Source: Acanthaster planci
Lineage: Eukaryota > Echinodermata > Asteroidea > Valvatida > Acanthasteridae
Reading direction: 5' to 3'
DNA length: 64,000 nt
Assembly: GCF_001949145.1 (NCBI RefSeq)
Contig: NW_019091465.1
Location: 1,236,753 to 1,300,752 of the forward strand
The translations under genes were made by a program, and so were the position numbers. A model generated the notes under the pieces. That model made no database searches and was not told the origin of the DNA. It was given only the letters and a program-made list of their open reading frames with translations. Of the stretch, positions 48,325-60,133 are shown piece after piece (position 1 is the stretch's first letter; each line of letters opens with the position of its first letter).

Positions 48325-48944
48325 ATGGCGTGTTCGTATTCACTGAGGCCATTGCGTTCCGTGCCCAACCTCATCCCTTTTTGCATCAAGATCTTGAAGG
48401 AAGAGTGGCCGCATTGCAAGGCGCACCTTCTACCAGCGCTCGTCAAACAAGAGCTCACGCCTGTCCCGTGTCCCTACGGCCTGATCCGGCAACCAGACGA
48501 CGCACGGGGTACAGGAACCCTGATGGGGCACATCAGATTTGTTCCCGTCACCAACAGGCTGCAGACAGTTTTCGGCGAGAGCTTTTGCGTGGAGAGGACT
48601 GCGAGGGGGCATGGCATTGGTGGGATAATACTCATGAAAATTGAGGAACTGCTGTTGAAGCTGGGTTACCCAAGAGATTTGCTGCGTGAGTGACCTACGC
48701 CCATCTGAAAGAGTTCTTCCTTCGCCGTTCTTAACGCATATCCGATAAGCCGTTTCCTGCGTTGGGAGCCAACCTACTCCACGCCATCTGCCCCGTGGCA
48801 GGCAACCCCGGCTTCGCCAGTTGGCAGGGCAACGTTCTGTACCCGGGCTGTGAGTCGGAGTATGAGGGCAGTGTCATGGCAACCGAGGACCAGATGACTC
48901 GAGTTGACGCCCACGCCTGGTTCATAAAACATTTGAGTAACTAA
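48325..48944 (+). pseudogene. NAA80: NAA80-like pseudogene, copy 2
   Basis: The first 117 or so codons read well: PNLIPFCIKILKEEWPHCKA, then ARGHGIGGIIL with the RxxGxG acetyl-CoA loop intact. Against copy 3, it has one extra base near 48674 and four extra bases near 48690, which break the frame into a TGA. Further on, a Tyr codon of copy 3 is TAA here (at about 48730). Homology continues in a shifted frame to SWQGNVLYPG and the C-terminal KHLS with the normal stop at 48944. An acceptor (AATTGTAG) precedes it as in the other copies. The 3' flank shares ACAAGTTGGAAAT and AAGTGGGCCG-like words with copy 3, so copies 2 and 3 are the closest pair. Confidence 0.9.
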
Positions 48945-49482
48945 GGCGGCCTATCCGCGACACCCCATCGGCGTTCGGACGTCCTTGAGCTCTCAAATGT
49001 ACCCATTCTTCCGTATCTGTCTTTTTTTCTGAAGTGCTCCACATAACTGTGATATTGCTTTTTAGGGAGTCAACGGTGTTTGCCTTTTAACTGACTAATG
49101 ACAAGTTGGAAATTTATCAGAACATCATTTAATATTGATCAAAGTGGGCCGGGGTAAGTGCTAGTCTAAGGCACGACACCAAATTAAAGACGTTGTCTGT
49201 CACCATGAATAGCTTGAAATCCCATTTCTCAGACTTTATCGCTCTCCAGAAATTAAGTCAGCGAAGACCAAGTGTGCACAAAATCCCCATAGACTTTTCT
49301 TCCATAGACATTCTACATGTATGAATTATTCATTACCACCCCTGGCCCAATCCAGTGCTCCCATTGGCTAAGACGCGGCAACAAACGTATATACAACGAC
49401 TAGCTCCAGTGGTCAGCTTTGATTATTCCCGAGCTGGCACCTTTGAAGTAAAAACCTCCTTGACCGTTCGTGAGTGTATCAC

Positions 49483-49716
49483 TGCGTTTACACTTGATCC
49501 GGCGAGGAGGATCAGATTCGGCAAGGGGGATCAGATCCGGATCAAAAACGTGCGTAAACGCATGGAGAACTTTCGCCATGGTAAACGCAGCGCAGGATCA
49601 GATCCTGACCCAGGATCCGATCCTCCTCTCGGGAAGGATCAGATCCGGTTTAGATCCCGCGTGCGGGATCAAATTGCAAGTGTAAACACAAGGCTGGGTC
49701 AGATCCGGATCAGATC
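49483..49716. mobile_element. GATC-rich fold-back element
   Basis: Outer inverted words GCGTTTACACTTG (49483) and CAAGTGTAAACAC (about 49678) pair. Inside, GCGTAAACGCATGG and CCATGGTAAACGC pair again. By hand count, GATC occurs 16 times in 221 bp (49496-49716), mostly as GGATCAGATCC and GATCCGGATC units. No coding signal was found. The nested symmetry fits a MITE, and the GATC load is the odd feature. Confidence 0.6.
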
Positions 49717-49719
49717 CCG

Positions 49720-52440
49720 GGATTTGACGTAACTACATCCGGTGCAAGTCTTGAAGCGAGCGAAAAACAATTTTGTGTCATCGTGAAGACATGTAGTACA
49801 GTAAATGTACATGCCACTGTACACGTACCGTACATACGCTGTTGGTCCGGCCGCCGAACAGTTGTTTATTGTAAATATGGAAACGATGTAAATTATTCTT
49901 CAAAATAAAACAGTAGTGTGTGGGAAAGTCAGTCCAGTGACTCTCACTGTTTTTGACAACGGCTCCCTACCCTATGAGAGACGTCACAATATACTTGTAG
50001 AATAGGAATCACAATGTTTTCTTCTCATTAATTCCTGCATCGTGAACTAAGAGTTTTGGAACACCCCAATTTCTCGCTAAAGCATGTTCAACCATGGTTC
50101 AACCACGGTTCAACTGTACGACTTAACTGGGGTTTACAGGGGTTTGACCATGGAGGTAGCACGATCCATCCCAAGGTCAGGGTAATTGTCCGTGTTAGAC
50201 AATCGAACACTTCTTATATGCGTGATACATAGGCCTACAACGTACCGATATCATTGTCTCTAAAACCAAATTGAGTCGTTCAACTCAAGACTATGACCAC
50301 GGGTCACACAGATTTGTGTGCACGCTGACCCTCCAGGGCGAAATTGTGTAAAACGTGTTGGAAAGAATAAGGCTATTTACATAAGGTCAAATACTTTGCC
50401 TATTCCACACTTGGAAGCTGGGTTTGACAGGAACTCTTTTTACCAGGGCCAAAGTACGAAAAAAGACCCATATACCTTATGAGAGTTACAGCGTAACGGT
50501 CCCGTGATCATCTCATTTTAGACCACTTCGAAATGGGGCAGATTTCCCTCAGTGTCACTTGTTCTTTCAACCAACTTGCCCTCTTCTCCTTATGTCAGAA
50601 GTAACGCCGCAAACTCCAGCAGTATCTGGTAAGTCAAAGGATCAAGGGAATGAATTCTTCTTGGAATTGCTTTTTGTGTATCTCTGGACTCTTCTTCCGT
50701 GCACGAAGATTGTTTGGCATCTCTTTTGAGTTACGTGAACTGAACGTTAAAGCTTGACCAAGCATTTCTGGACAAGTGAGGGCGCTTTTGCTTTGATGTA
50801 AATCCAGGAAGACATGGTTCAGGTTGCATGTTTTGATGTTCAAATTGTGAACCCCAAATTTGCTATCTGGGAACCTTTCTATGAAAAGGATTTGGCTGGA
50901 TTATTGCCATAAACTATACTTACACAGCAATAAATTGCCAAAGAAAATAAAATCTGCAATAGCAGTGGTTAGAAAAATCTAGAAATTTTCTCTGCAACAT
51001 TGAGATTCAGTGCCTTGGATGACATCATAGTTTTGCTCATGAACGTGCAAATGTGCATTAGTATAAAAACGAAAAAAAGGGGTTAAAATTTGGGTTAAAA
51101 TTGCCCCCCAAAAAATGCAGCTTAATTGAAGCCCAAAGATGCAATTTCAAGGGTTTTTAGTAAAATATTTATAAAAAAATATTTCTATTTCCTGGTTCCT
51201 TTAAAAAATTGATAACTTGCTAGGTAGATATTCCCGTACACTTAAAAGGGACGGTGCAAATATCATTAAAACATTGAAACTGGGCCTTTGTATTTCAATT
51301 AACCTTATTTTCAATATTTGCTTTTCTACTTGGAGCCATTTTTGTGCTAATTTGAATTTTCCAATTCATAATCAGAACTGTGATGTCCTCCCAGGCTTTG
51401 AACCTGAATGTTGCATTGATTTGAGAAAAAAAAAAGATTTAGTTTTATAGATAATTGTGGTTAATTTCTGGTTCTTAGGCAACCAATTGTTGAAGTATGG
51501 CAATATTAACCCAATGAAAAATCTTTTTTTAGAATGTTTTGAAAGAGCAAATTGGGGGTTCAAAATTTGAACCTAAAAACGTTGTAGGCTGAAAAATGCG
51601 TTTTCCTTGATTTGCACCAGAGCATACAGTGCCCTTTAATAGCGGCGATTTTAATTGTTTTTAAAAAGCTCACTTTTCAATTCGCCTTACCCGAGAGGAT
51701 TTCAAAACATTGTTTTTCACTTCGAAGAAGAGCCAAATGACGGACAAAAAGTGAAGCAAGGCAAGGTCATCCTTTGATGTAGGAACATGCTGAAAGCCTG
51801 GGCAAAGTTTTGAGTGATACGACAAAAAAGGATATAGGATCAAAGATAAAAAAGAATTCTTCGAGAATAAACATTATAACGAGGGAACAAGATTTCTGAA
51901 GATTTTATTCTCATCGCCGACGTTCATGTATTTACATCGTGCCTGTATCGGCTCGCTGCTTGCAAAAATGAATCTGCGTGTGCAGCATCTTGCAAATTAT
52001 AATTTGATTCGCACCTTGATCAGTTGTCTATTTGGCACGATTCCAACGGGTGACGGTAGGAGTTGTATTGTATGGCAGATAAGACAGAGGATACTCTATT
52101 TGTGCTGTAGTCTTCTAAAATATGATTTTCCCTTCTCCAGTGCATCCCAAGAGATGCTCATCCTTTCTTATATAACTCTAAGATTTCAATTCAGACAATT
52201 TATGCTACTAAAACATCAAAACAATACAGCGCTTGTGTGTTGTTTCAAACTATATGTTTCCGCGGGCAATTTTGTTCATTTTTTTCTTAAAATAATTATA
52301 TTACCCATTTTTCATGAGTGAAAGAATCGTCAAACTCCCAGAGAATTGGTATTCTTGTCTTCGGGGGAGGACAGATTGCCTTTGCTGAGCTGAAGAAACC
52401 AGGAGAAAATAAAATTAGTGGCAATTTCCTTTTAATTCTT
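49720..52440. other. No gene seen between NAA80 copies 2 and 3
   Basis: AT-rich DNA with chance frames. Around 50090-50155, GTTCAAC and CCATGG words repeat. The upstream exon of copy 3 should lie here or farther left but cannot be placed. Confidence 0.45.
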
Positions 52441-52463
52441 GTAGTTGATTTCAGTAACCTGGT

Positions 52464-53078
52464 ATGGCGTGTTCGTATTCCCTGAGACCTTTGCGTACCG
52501 TACCCAACCTCATCCCTTCTTGCATTAAGATCTTGAAGGAAGAGTGGCCGCATTGCAAGGCGCACCTTCTACCGGCGCTCGTCAAACAAGAGCTTACGCC
52601 TGTCCCGTGTTCCTACGGCCTGATCCGGCACCCAGACGACGCACGCGATACAGATAACCTGGTGGGGCATTTGAGATTTATTCCCGTCACCAACAGGCTG
52701 CAGGCAGTCTACGGCGAGGGCTTTTGCGTGAAGACCAATGCCAGGGAGCGGGGTATAGGCGGGAAAGCCCTCATAAAAATGGAGGAACTGCTGTTGAAGC
52801 TGGGTTACCGAGAGATATGCTGCGGCACCTACGCCCATATGAAGGAATACTTCCTTCGTCGCTCGTACCGCATATGCGATAAGCCGTTTCATACATTGGG
52901 AGCCAACCTACTCCACACCGTTCGTCCCGAGGCAGGAAAACCCGTCTTTGTCAGTTGGCAGGGCAACGTTCTGTACCCGGGCTGGGAGTCGGAGTATGAG
53001 GGAGGTGTCATAGCAACCGAGGAACAGATGACTCGAACTGACACTTACGCCTGGTTCGTCAAACATCTGAGTGACTGA
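52464..53078 (+). CDS. NAA80: NAA80-like N-acetyltransferase, copy 3
   Basis: Intact, 204 residues. It shares with copy 1 the motif PNLIPSCIKILKEEWPHCKA and the LIRHPDDA region. NLVGHLRFIPVTNR is the GNAT GH-R strand, ARERGIGGKALI holds the RxxGxG acetyl-CoA loop, and CGTYAHMKEYFLRRSY fits the substrate-side TY----FL segment. The C-terminus SWQGNVLYPG...KHLSD is shared with the pseudogene. The start is the common ATG, and a splice acceptor (TTCTTGTAG) ends at 52444, so a 5' UTR intron is inferred. By family knowledge it should acetylate actin N-termini. A different peptide substrate is possible, since the copies have diverged after the first third. Confidence 0.85.
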   Translation: MACSYSLRPLRTVPNLIPSCIKILKEEWPHCKAHLLPALVKQELTPVPCSYGLIRHPDDARDTDNLVGHLRFIPVTNRLQAVYGEGFCVKTNARERGIGGKALIKMEELLLKLGYREICCGTYAHMKEYFLRRSYRICDKPFHTLGANLLHTVRPEAGKPVFVSWQGNVLYPGWESEYEGGVIATEEQMTRTDTYAWFVKHLSD

Positions 53079-53298
53079 GTTGCCCCATCTACGCACGTAA
53101 GCTGTCAAGGTGTACCCAAGCTACTGTTTTTGTCCCTTTTTGTCTAAGTGCTTCAAAACAACTCAGCGGCATCTGCCTTTCAACGGGGAAACGACAAGTT
53201 GGAAATTAATATCAGCGATCGAAGTGGGCCGCGGCAAGTGCCAATAGGATTGGTATACACGTAGTTTGTTTTAAAGGAGACACAATTTAAAAGAGATT

Positions 53299-53304
53299 AA
53301 TAAA
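53299..53304 (+). terminator. Polyadenylation signal for NAA80 copy 3
   Basis: AATAAA in GATTAATAAAAGC, about 220 bp beyond the stop, a distance similar to that for copy 1. Confidence 0.5.
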
Positions 53305-53934
53305 AGCAGTTTGATTACTAGTCTAGGAAGCAAATATTAGTTTAGGTGTGGAGAAACTAGGTTTTGATGGGCAGATAATCGAGTGAATCTACTGGTCAAA
53401 GAACGTGTGTTAACATGAGTTTTATAAAGTTGCCTAATTAAACTGGTTCGAAATTATAATTCATGCTGGGTACGTTCGGTCAAAAATAAAATTTTCCATA
53501 GAAAGAAAAAATACGAAAACAACCTTACTGGAGTAATAAACCCAAAGACAAGACATCTATTCGGGGAATACAATTCATTACAGCTGGCGCGCCTCAGGAG
53601 AAGGATTTGCTCAACCCAAGCACTGACTTTTGCTTTGTATGGTGGATGATAATGGATTTAATTCCATTGCGGTGCACAGTATGGGAAATCATAATATTCA
53701 GAAGGTGTTCCTAGGATGTAACTATAAATATATTTTCTTCTAATATTTGATAAAAAAGATAATTCTTTGAGTAATGTACACTGTGAATACTTTTATTTTT
53801 AAACTTTTGTATGTTTATATGTTTCCTACTTAGAGCTTTTTAGTATTGGAATTTGAAGGAGATGATATGATAAAACAGAAATTATTTGTGAGAATAATGT
53901 GGTTTTGAACTTTGGAAGCAATATGATATTGGCA

Positions 53935-54120
53935 GTATCCGCCTTGAACAGAAGCGCCCCCTCCATTCGTTGAAAAGAGCCATGTTGGTCGTGAGTGTTC
54001 ATTTTGTTTGTAGCCACACGCCCGTAACGCGTGCATTTTATAGTCGTTTGTGAACCAGCGAAGTGCAATTCCGACCAAAGGAGCTGCCGCTGCTAGGAAA
54101 CTTGCGCCCTCTGTTGGTCC
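53935..54120 (+). repeat. Dispersed repeat family of three, copy 3
   Basis: GAAAAGAGCCATGTTGGT, TTCATTTTGT, GCGTGCATTTTATAGTCGTT, GTGAACCAGCGAAGTGCA and GCGCCCTCTGTTGG match the copy at 30575 and the inverted copy at 45390. It follows NAA80 copy 3 as the inverted copy follows copy 1. Confidence 0.75.
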
Positions 54121-55014
54121 AGCTCGGGGCTCATTCTATTAACGAGACTTTGTAACATGATCCTGCCAATGCCAGCTGGTTAATGCAACGTATCGCACAT
54201 GGAGTAGACAATTAAAAGAATCAATACGGTGTCATGTGAGATTTTGATTCCCAGGAAATCGGAGGATTTTTGGATGTAATCCCTCAAATGCGACTTTGTC
54301 GTACATTTGTTAACTGAGGCGTACATGCACAGTGCAGCCAATGATTGCCGGTTGCATCACAGTTTCCATTACGGTCTGCCTTCTGCTTGTCCTGCTGTTT
54401 TGACCAGACTGTTTTTTCACCCGATGAATGACTGTCAAAAGCCGAACCCCGGTTGACAAAACGGTGGGATTGTCATCCGCGAGCGATGCACTCCAGAGGC
54501 TCCATGAGGAATTTAATGTCCCGTCTCTCTTCCTCTATTGCTGGGGAGATTGAGGAGTGCGCGAGTTAATTATTAAAGATACCAATATCCTGCGATATTG
54601 AAGGGAGCAAATGGAGACATGAAAAAAAAATACGGGTTGCATCATTCGGCTCAATATTTGCAAGTTGACAATACTGAACAGCACAACGCTGCCGAGATGA
54701 ACATAAAGGGTGAAGCGATATATCTAGCATGTGTTTGGAAGTGTCTAGTTTTATTTCCAGTGCCTTGTTCTCTATTCGATCTTACACTCTTTATATGGAC
54801 GCAACTATAATTATGGTTCCAAAGGAGCTGAACAAATACGGTCTTGTTCTAAAAGCGGGGGAAGTAATTAAGCAAACGCTGAGTGAGCTTTTTGTTTTGT
54901 TTTGATTTGTTCTGCTTATAGTTTTTGAGGTACAAAAGGTACACCACGCCTTGTCCTCTCATGTTTTGTTGACCGACCCCTTGTTAGAGACCTAGTCTTT
55001 CTGAAAGGGAATAT

Positions 55015-55179
55015 GGGCGTGTCACCAAAGTGCGCCTCCAAGAGTTTGCAACGTGTGAGCCGATCACAATGCACAAAGTCTGTCAACCCAATGCGGGTTT
55101 GGAAAGGGTCAACAGATTTCGCGCGTTGTGATTGGCCAACGCATCGCAACTCTTGGAGGCGCACTATTGTGAATCGCCC
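55015..55179. mobile_element. Near-palindromic MITE, 165 bp
   Basis: The left arm GGGCGTGTCACCAAAGTGCG with CCTCCAAGAGTTTGCAACG is mirrored on the right by CGCAACTCTTGGAGGCGCAC and GTGAATCGCCC. The arms run about 60 bp each and leave a short loop. There is no coding capacity. Confidence 0.8.
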
Positions 55180-55435
55180 GGCCGTACTGTAACGTAAGAA
55201 GTTAACAAATTCACTCTGAAGTTAAGGGACCCGTTGAGCGCCTCTTTACCTAGGACATCAATACCCTGCCCCCTTGCGCTATTTGCTAAATACAAAGTCA
55301 TGGGGTTTTCTTTGCATGGCAGTTACAACAGCAACAAGGAAACAAACAACGACAAGAACAACAAAAACCACAGCAGCTGCAACAAACCACAGTAGATTAA
55401 AGTGCGCTATAATAGTCGCTTCTCCAGGAGTAAAT

Positions 55436-55686
55436 CAATGGCCGTTTTCCGATACTCAACTTGGGCTCCGTCTCAGGCTTCAACTGGTTTTTTTTTCTTC
55501 CTGACTTTAAAGTTGTAAGCGCAATAGTAAGTCTGATAGTGCTACAAAAGATCAAGTAAGATGCAAAAAAAGCCAAACATTACATTATTTCAATATAAGT
55601 TAAACGCTTCGGCCCACAATCGGGCATTGATTTCCTATACGAAGCCTGAGACGGAGACGAAGTTGAGTATTGGAAAGTGGCCAATG
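55436..55686. mobile_element. Long-TIR MITE, 251 bp
   Basis: The left arm AATGGCCGTTTTCCGATACT with CAACTTGGGCTCCGTCTCAG is inverted at the right end (about 55640-55686) over about 45 bp with a handful of mismatches. It lies only about 260 bp from the MITE at 55015 but shares no ends with it. Confidence 0.8.
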
Positions 55687-55689
55687 TCT

Positions 55690-58600
55690 TCTGTCGGACG
55701 GCTTCGCCCGCCAGGACTACAACATGAAATATTAGCAGTTGCTTCTGGAGGCTCATCCTCGAGTGACCTTTACCATTGTCAAACAAGCCGGGTTCTTTTA
55801 GAGGTCGTTGTCAACATCTCCTCTCCACACGTTGCTCGGGGATTTAATGGGTTTTCAGGCCAATGTCGCTTTTGCGCTGGCTGAATCGTGGAAGATAGCA
55901 TTTGTTCCTCTACACTATACACGTCTGCTTTCGGCTTTCCCATGACAGAGTCGTGGGTGGTGTTGCAGACCCGAATGCATGCATTGTGTGTATTGTATAG
56001 TAGTATTGCTGTCAAAATGAAAGGGCTCTGCTGTAGGAAGGTGCGCTAACGTTTTTGGTTATCACATGTAGAGAAACTCATGGCGAGAAGGTGGAAGAGG
56101 ACGCACGTGGGTGGACGCTGGCCCACTGCCTTTTTACAAAATAGCGCGAAGAGTCCATTAACACAAGGCCCAGTCTGTCACACACAGTGTAGTTTGAACA
56201 AGAGATGGAAGACGGGATATCCTTGACAACAGCTTTTGACTTCTCTCTTCCTTCCAACCCAAAGTTTCAATATCTTCCCAGATTACACTATTCCCCACCC
56301 ACCCCCCAAAAGAGAAGAAAAAAATGGGGGGAAAAAGCAAGAGAAATGAAAAAAAAATGAAAAAATAGCCACCCACCCGCTGTCGATTTATTGTTTGTTT
56401 GTTTGTATATTTTGCTTTCTTTCAGCTGATAAGTGCTTTGCCCTCCCTTACGGGAAAATCTCCCTTGGAAAAAAGTGGTTTGCCCCCCCTGGAAAAATCT
56501 GGGTAACGCCCATACTAACCGACATGATAGTCACATACAGAGTGTTTCTATATGCTTTCCACATGCTGTCCCGCTATGTCTCTTCAATAACGATTTCGTG
56601 CAAGCATAATTGTGCTCTCAAAAATAAATTGATGCAAAAAAAAGAAAGCTGCGCAAACATTGCAACTTTCGAACTGCACTTTTCTTATTACTTTAGACTT
56701 TTCTTATTTACTTTATTACTCCCCAATGATACTGGATAGTTCATATCCGGGACTGTCAGTGTAATGACCAACATTATTAATCACCAGCAGTTAATTTGGT
56801 GCATTCGGTATAATTAGAGAAACTGAATGTTATAAAAACACCCAGGCGTGGTATGAAATCCTTGTAGCCGGGTGCTTATCCTTATCCGGTATTTAAGTCA
56901 GGGTTATATACCTGGATGATTGGAGAATGTATAACTCCGCTTTAATTGCAGCTAAATATTGTTTAGATAGCTCTCCAAAGTTTGGGCCTAACACCGGTAA
57001 ATCGCAGACTGCTAAGGACATTACGCTGCATCGTAATCAAGTGGTGTTAATAATTGTAGCGAAAGATTGCCATGAATTAATCAAAGGCTACACAGGCCAT
57101 AGCTGTTGTTAAGATGGTTACACCTGTATCTAGGATACTGCAAATGGGAAGTTATGGGCCCTACATCCCCCGGACTACTGGCGTCATGCTGGTTTCAGAA
57201 TGTAAACTGATCTCACACTGCAACGTTTTCGTGGATGGGACATGTTTGTTGACATTGTAAATCGAGATGGATAAAGTCAGCTATATGACCGAAAAATTCG
57301 AAAACGTTTATGCATGAGCAACACGACGCACTTTGGTAAATTACATCTTTGTAATCTACTGGGCGTAATTTGTAATCTACGTTTGGATTAAAATATTATG
57401 CCACCTGTAATGTCAACATGAAATAGGTATTTTTGCAAAGTAAGGCTTTTTCCCTGTTCAGAGTGTTTAATGAATTAAGTGGATTCGGGGAACACGATGT
57501 AAAATAGCCATCTCGTGATTAAGGCCCATAGGTATAACGTAGGGGCAAATAGATATAAATATGCTCCGAGAAGGTAACACACCTTGCAATGTCAGAACGC
57601 CTCATGGAAGATGGATGGTGCACCTGCCTACTTGTGCTTGGCCCAGCTTTTTATTACAGCCTGTGGCTTCAGGGCTAGGGTGATATATAATTGGCCGAGC
57701 AAGGCTCGGGAAAAGAAGTCTCGGACCTAGATATTCCTCTCCTTTGACAGCTCTGTATTGTTCCTTGTGGTTTAGTACGATTTATCAGAAAATGTCAATC
57801 TTGTAGAAGTCCAGAAAATTTTTTCTTGTTTGAGATTATCGAATCTATATTCCACCATTTGTCTTCTTAATCAACAGTCTCATACAAATCATTGAAATAA
57901 AAAAGCCATCATAAAATTGGAACTTTAAAAGTATCTTTTAAATGATCGATTTAAGGTCATCGTTGTGCTGGCAGGTCGCATTTTGCGATAAAATATCCAA
58001 ACATCGAAAAGAATAGAAATGAGAAAGGAAACGAGACAAGAAATGCATGGATGCAAACACCAGAGTTAAATAAAAAATCAGCAATTTAGGCAACGGAGTA
58101 AGCCTCCAAACCTTCAGTCGAATGTCAAAGAGGGTAAGTAGTTTCTGGAGAGAAATGTACTGCCACGCGGAGTCGGCCTTCGTCTAGCATAATGACATGA
58201 CACATATTTTCTTCGATCGCAGAACAGCAAAACAGTTAATATATATATCATCTTCCATGTCACAGGCAATGACAATGACGGAAGAGCACACCCCCTAGTT
58301 CGTCTACAGATTAATTCTAAATTCTTTCCTATTCAAACAGTTTCTCATTACAGTTTATAAATATTCAAACAATACTTTGAAAATTGTTTTTGCGAGGCTC
58401 GAGTTCACTGTCACTCCACTGGTAACCGCGCGCAGCTAAGGGAACATTCGTCTAACACTTTTTCATTCTCAGAATTAAACCAGTTGCATTCGATCAAGAT
58501 AATTTGGCCAAATACCCAGGTCTGTTTTTCTCAGCAGTACGATACCAAGGGCCACATTCACAAAGAACGCGCCAAATGTAACCGTTAATTGGTGTTTTAA

Positions 58601-59880
58601 AAGCAGATAAAAATATTAGCACTTGGAAGTGTGCTTTTTCCAATATTATCCATGTTTCATTGACTTATTTACTTTTTAAAGCATGACCACTGCTATTGCC
58701 AGTCCTGTGGTGGCAATTTTTCGGACATCTTTCAACAAAATCCAAGCTCTTTGTATCATTTGTTCCTTTTCAATGGGCGTAAGCTCACGACGGGGTCGTC
58801 AACTGCATTCATTTTGCTCCAGCTTGTTTACTTGAGGAATTTTTGTCATTATGAAAGTAGCCGCAAAAACGGCCCTATAGGCCTAATTAAAATATCGTGC
58901 CATTCGCCGCGGACTGAAGCCAGGTGTTTTTGGTGTGCGATTACCATCAATAACAGGTAGTGGGAAAAAAATCGAAGCCCGTTTTTCCCTTTTTTATGAT
59001 TAGCTGGTTGTAGGCAAAAGAGAAAGAAAGAAAGAAAAAAGAAACCGGCGGGTGATTTATTTCGAATTCACAACCAGACAATAAAAGCAAAGAACAACGC
59101 AGCGACTAACCGATTGAACAGCTGCGGTTGGGACAGCTTAACAGCTGCTGCGCAAAGGGAGGTGTTATGCGAAACCGTCGTCGAGTCGACATAAATTTTC
59201 ATGACAACTTCTTCCTTTTGCTTACCGCTGGAATCGGTACAGATAAAACAATTAACAGACGTCCAAATAAACTTGAACTGTTACAGTGCACACGTTTTTG
59301 TTCTCCTTTTTCTTTACCATGTATTGGTATTGCAAATTGTGTGTGTTATGTGCCATGCGTAACAGTGACCGCGTGTAGCAGTGTCTATAAGGTATGCAAT
59401 CCAAAATGGCTGCTGCTCTTAGAAATAGGCCAGTCCTTCTTAGTCAGCAGAGGGCGCTCTACAGGTTGCACAGAGACTGTAGTTTTACCGAGCCCTATTT
59501 GAGACCAGAAAACCGGACACAAAGATCAGTTACAAGACCAACCACTTAACAGGGTCAACAAGACAGGCTTTCGTTGAATTTCATTTCAATAGCTTGTGCC
59601 TTGAAGTTCAGTTCAAAATGGCGGTTTTCTGAAGATAGTCGTGAGGGTTTCGTGTAATAAACCATATTTACTGAAACAATATTTGGAGATTAGTAACCTT
59701 TCTTCAATCCCAAAAAACTAAATAAAACAGGCTAATTAACAGATATAAGCAAAAACCTGTCTTAAGCCAACATTTAACCCACGCTTATTTTTACTTTCCA
59801 AATACGAATGGCGTCGTTCCAGTTATCTCCTAAAAATAACAAATACTGAGTCTGCAATTATTTTGTTTCTGATTCTGGTA
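55690..59880. other. No recognised gene upstream of the lectin exons
   Basis: No exon could be assigned. A frame at 59128-59394 ends in a phase-0 donor-like TATAAG|GTATGC and could in principle supply an alternative first exon for the lectin gene. Its hydrophobic content is poor for a signal peptide. Purine/pyrimidine tracts occur at about 56290-56370 and 59025-59043. Confidence 0.4.
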
Positions 59881-59881
59881 G

Positions 59882-60133
59882 GGAACCGGCCTCGAGATTG
59901 TCGCGCAATCGACGGCCACTGTAACCTGTGCACTGGACGGTTTCACCGCTGTCGTGGGGTCATGCTACTTGGACGGGGATCCCGGCAATTCGAGCTGGGA
60001 GGAAGCCAAGAAATACTGCCTCCGCAAGGGTGCCCATCTACCGTATGTAAACAGCGGCGAGGAGTCCAGGTACCTAGTGGACATGGCTTCGTCGACGAAC
60101 GATCCCATATGGCTGGGGCTACGTGTTACTGAG
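59882..60133 (+). CDS. C-type lectin domain gene, exon with first half of domain
   Basis: An acceptor (TTCTGGTAG) precedes an 84-codon open exon that starts GTGLEIVAQSTATVTC and ends DPIWLGLRVTE before GTAGGG. It shows the front of a long-form C-type lectin fold: the extra N-terminal cysteine pair (VTC...GSCY), SWEEAKKYC with the first core cysteine, GAHL and the WLGL strand. It is phase 0 on both sides. An earlier exon with a signal peptide is needed. The candidate at 39253 fits in phase. The protein is predicted to be extracellular. Confidence 0.85.

Noticed and set aside
59128-59394. First exon of the lectin gene ending SVYK before a GTATGC donor
   Set aside because: It is phase compatible, but its hydrophobic segment is poor for a signal peptide and the donor is weak. 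The 39253 exon is the better candidate.
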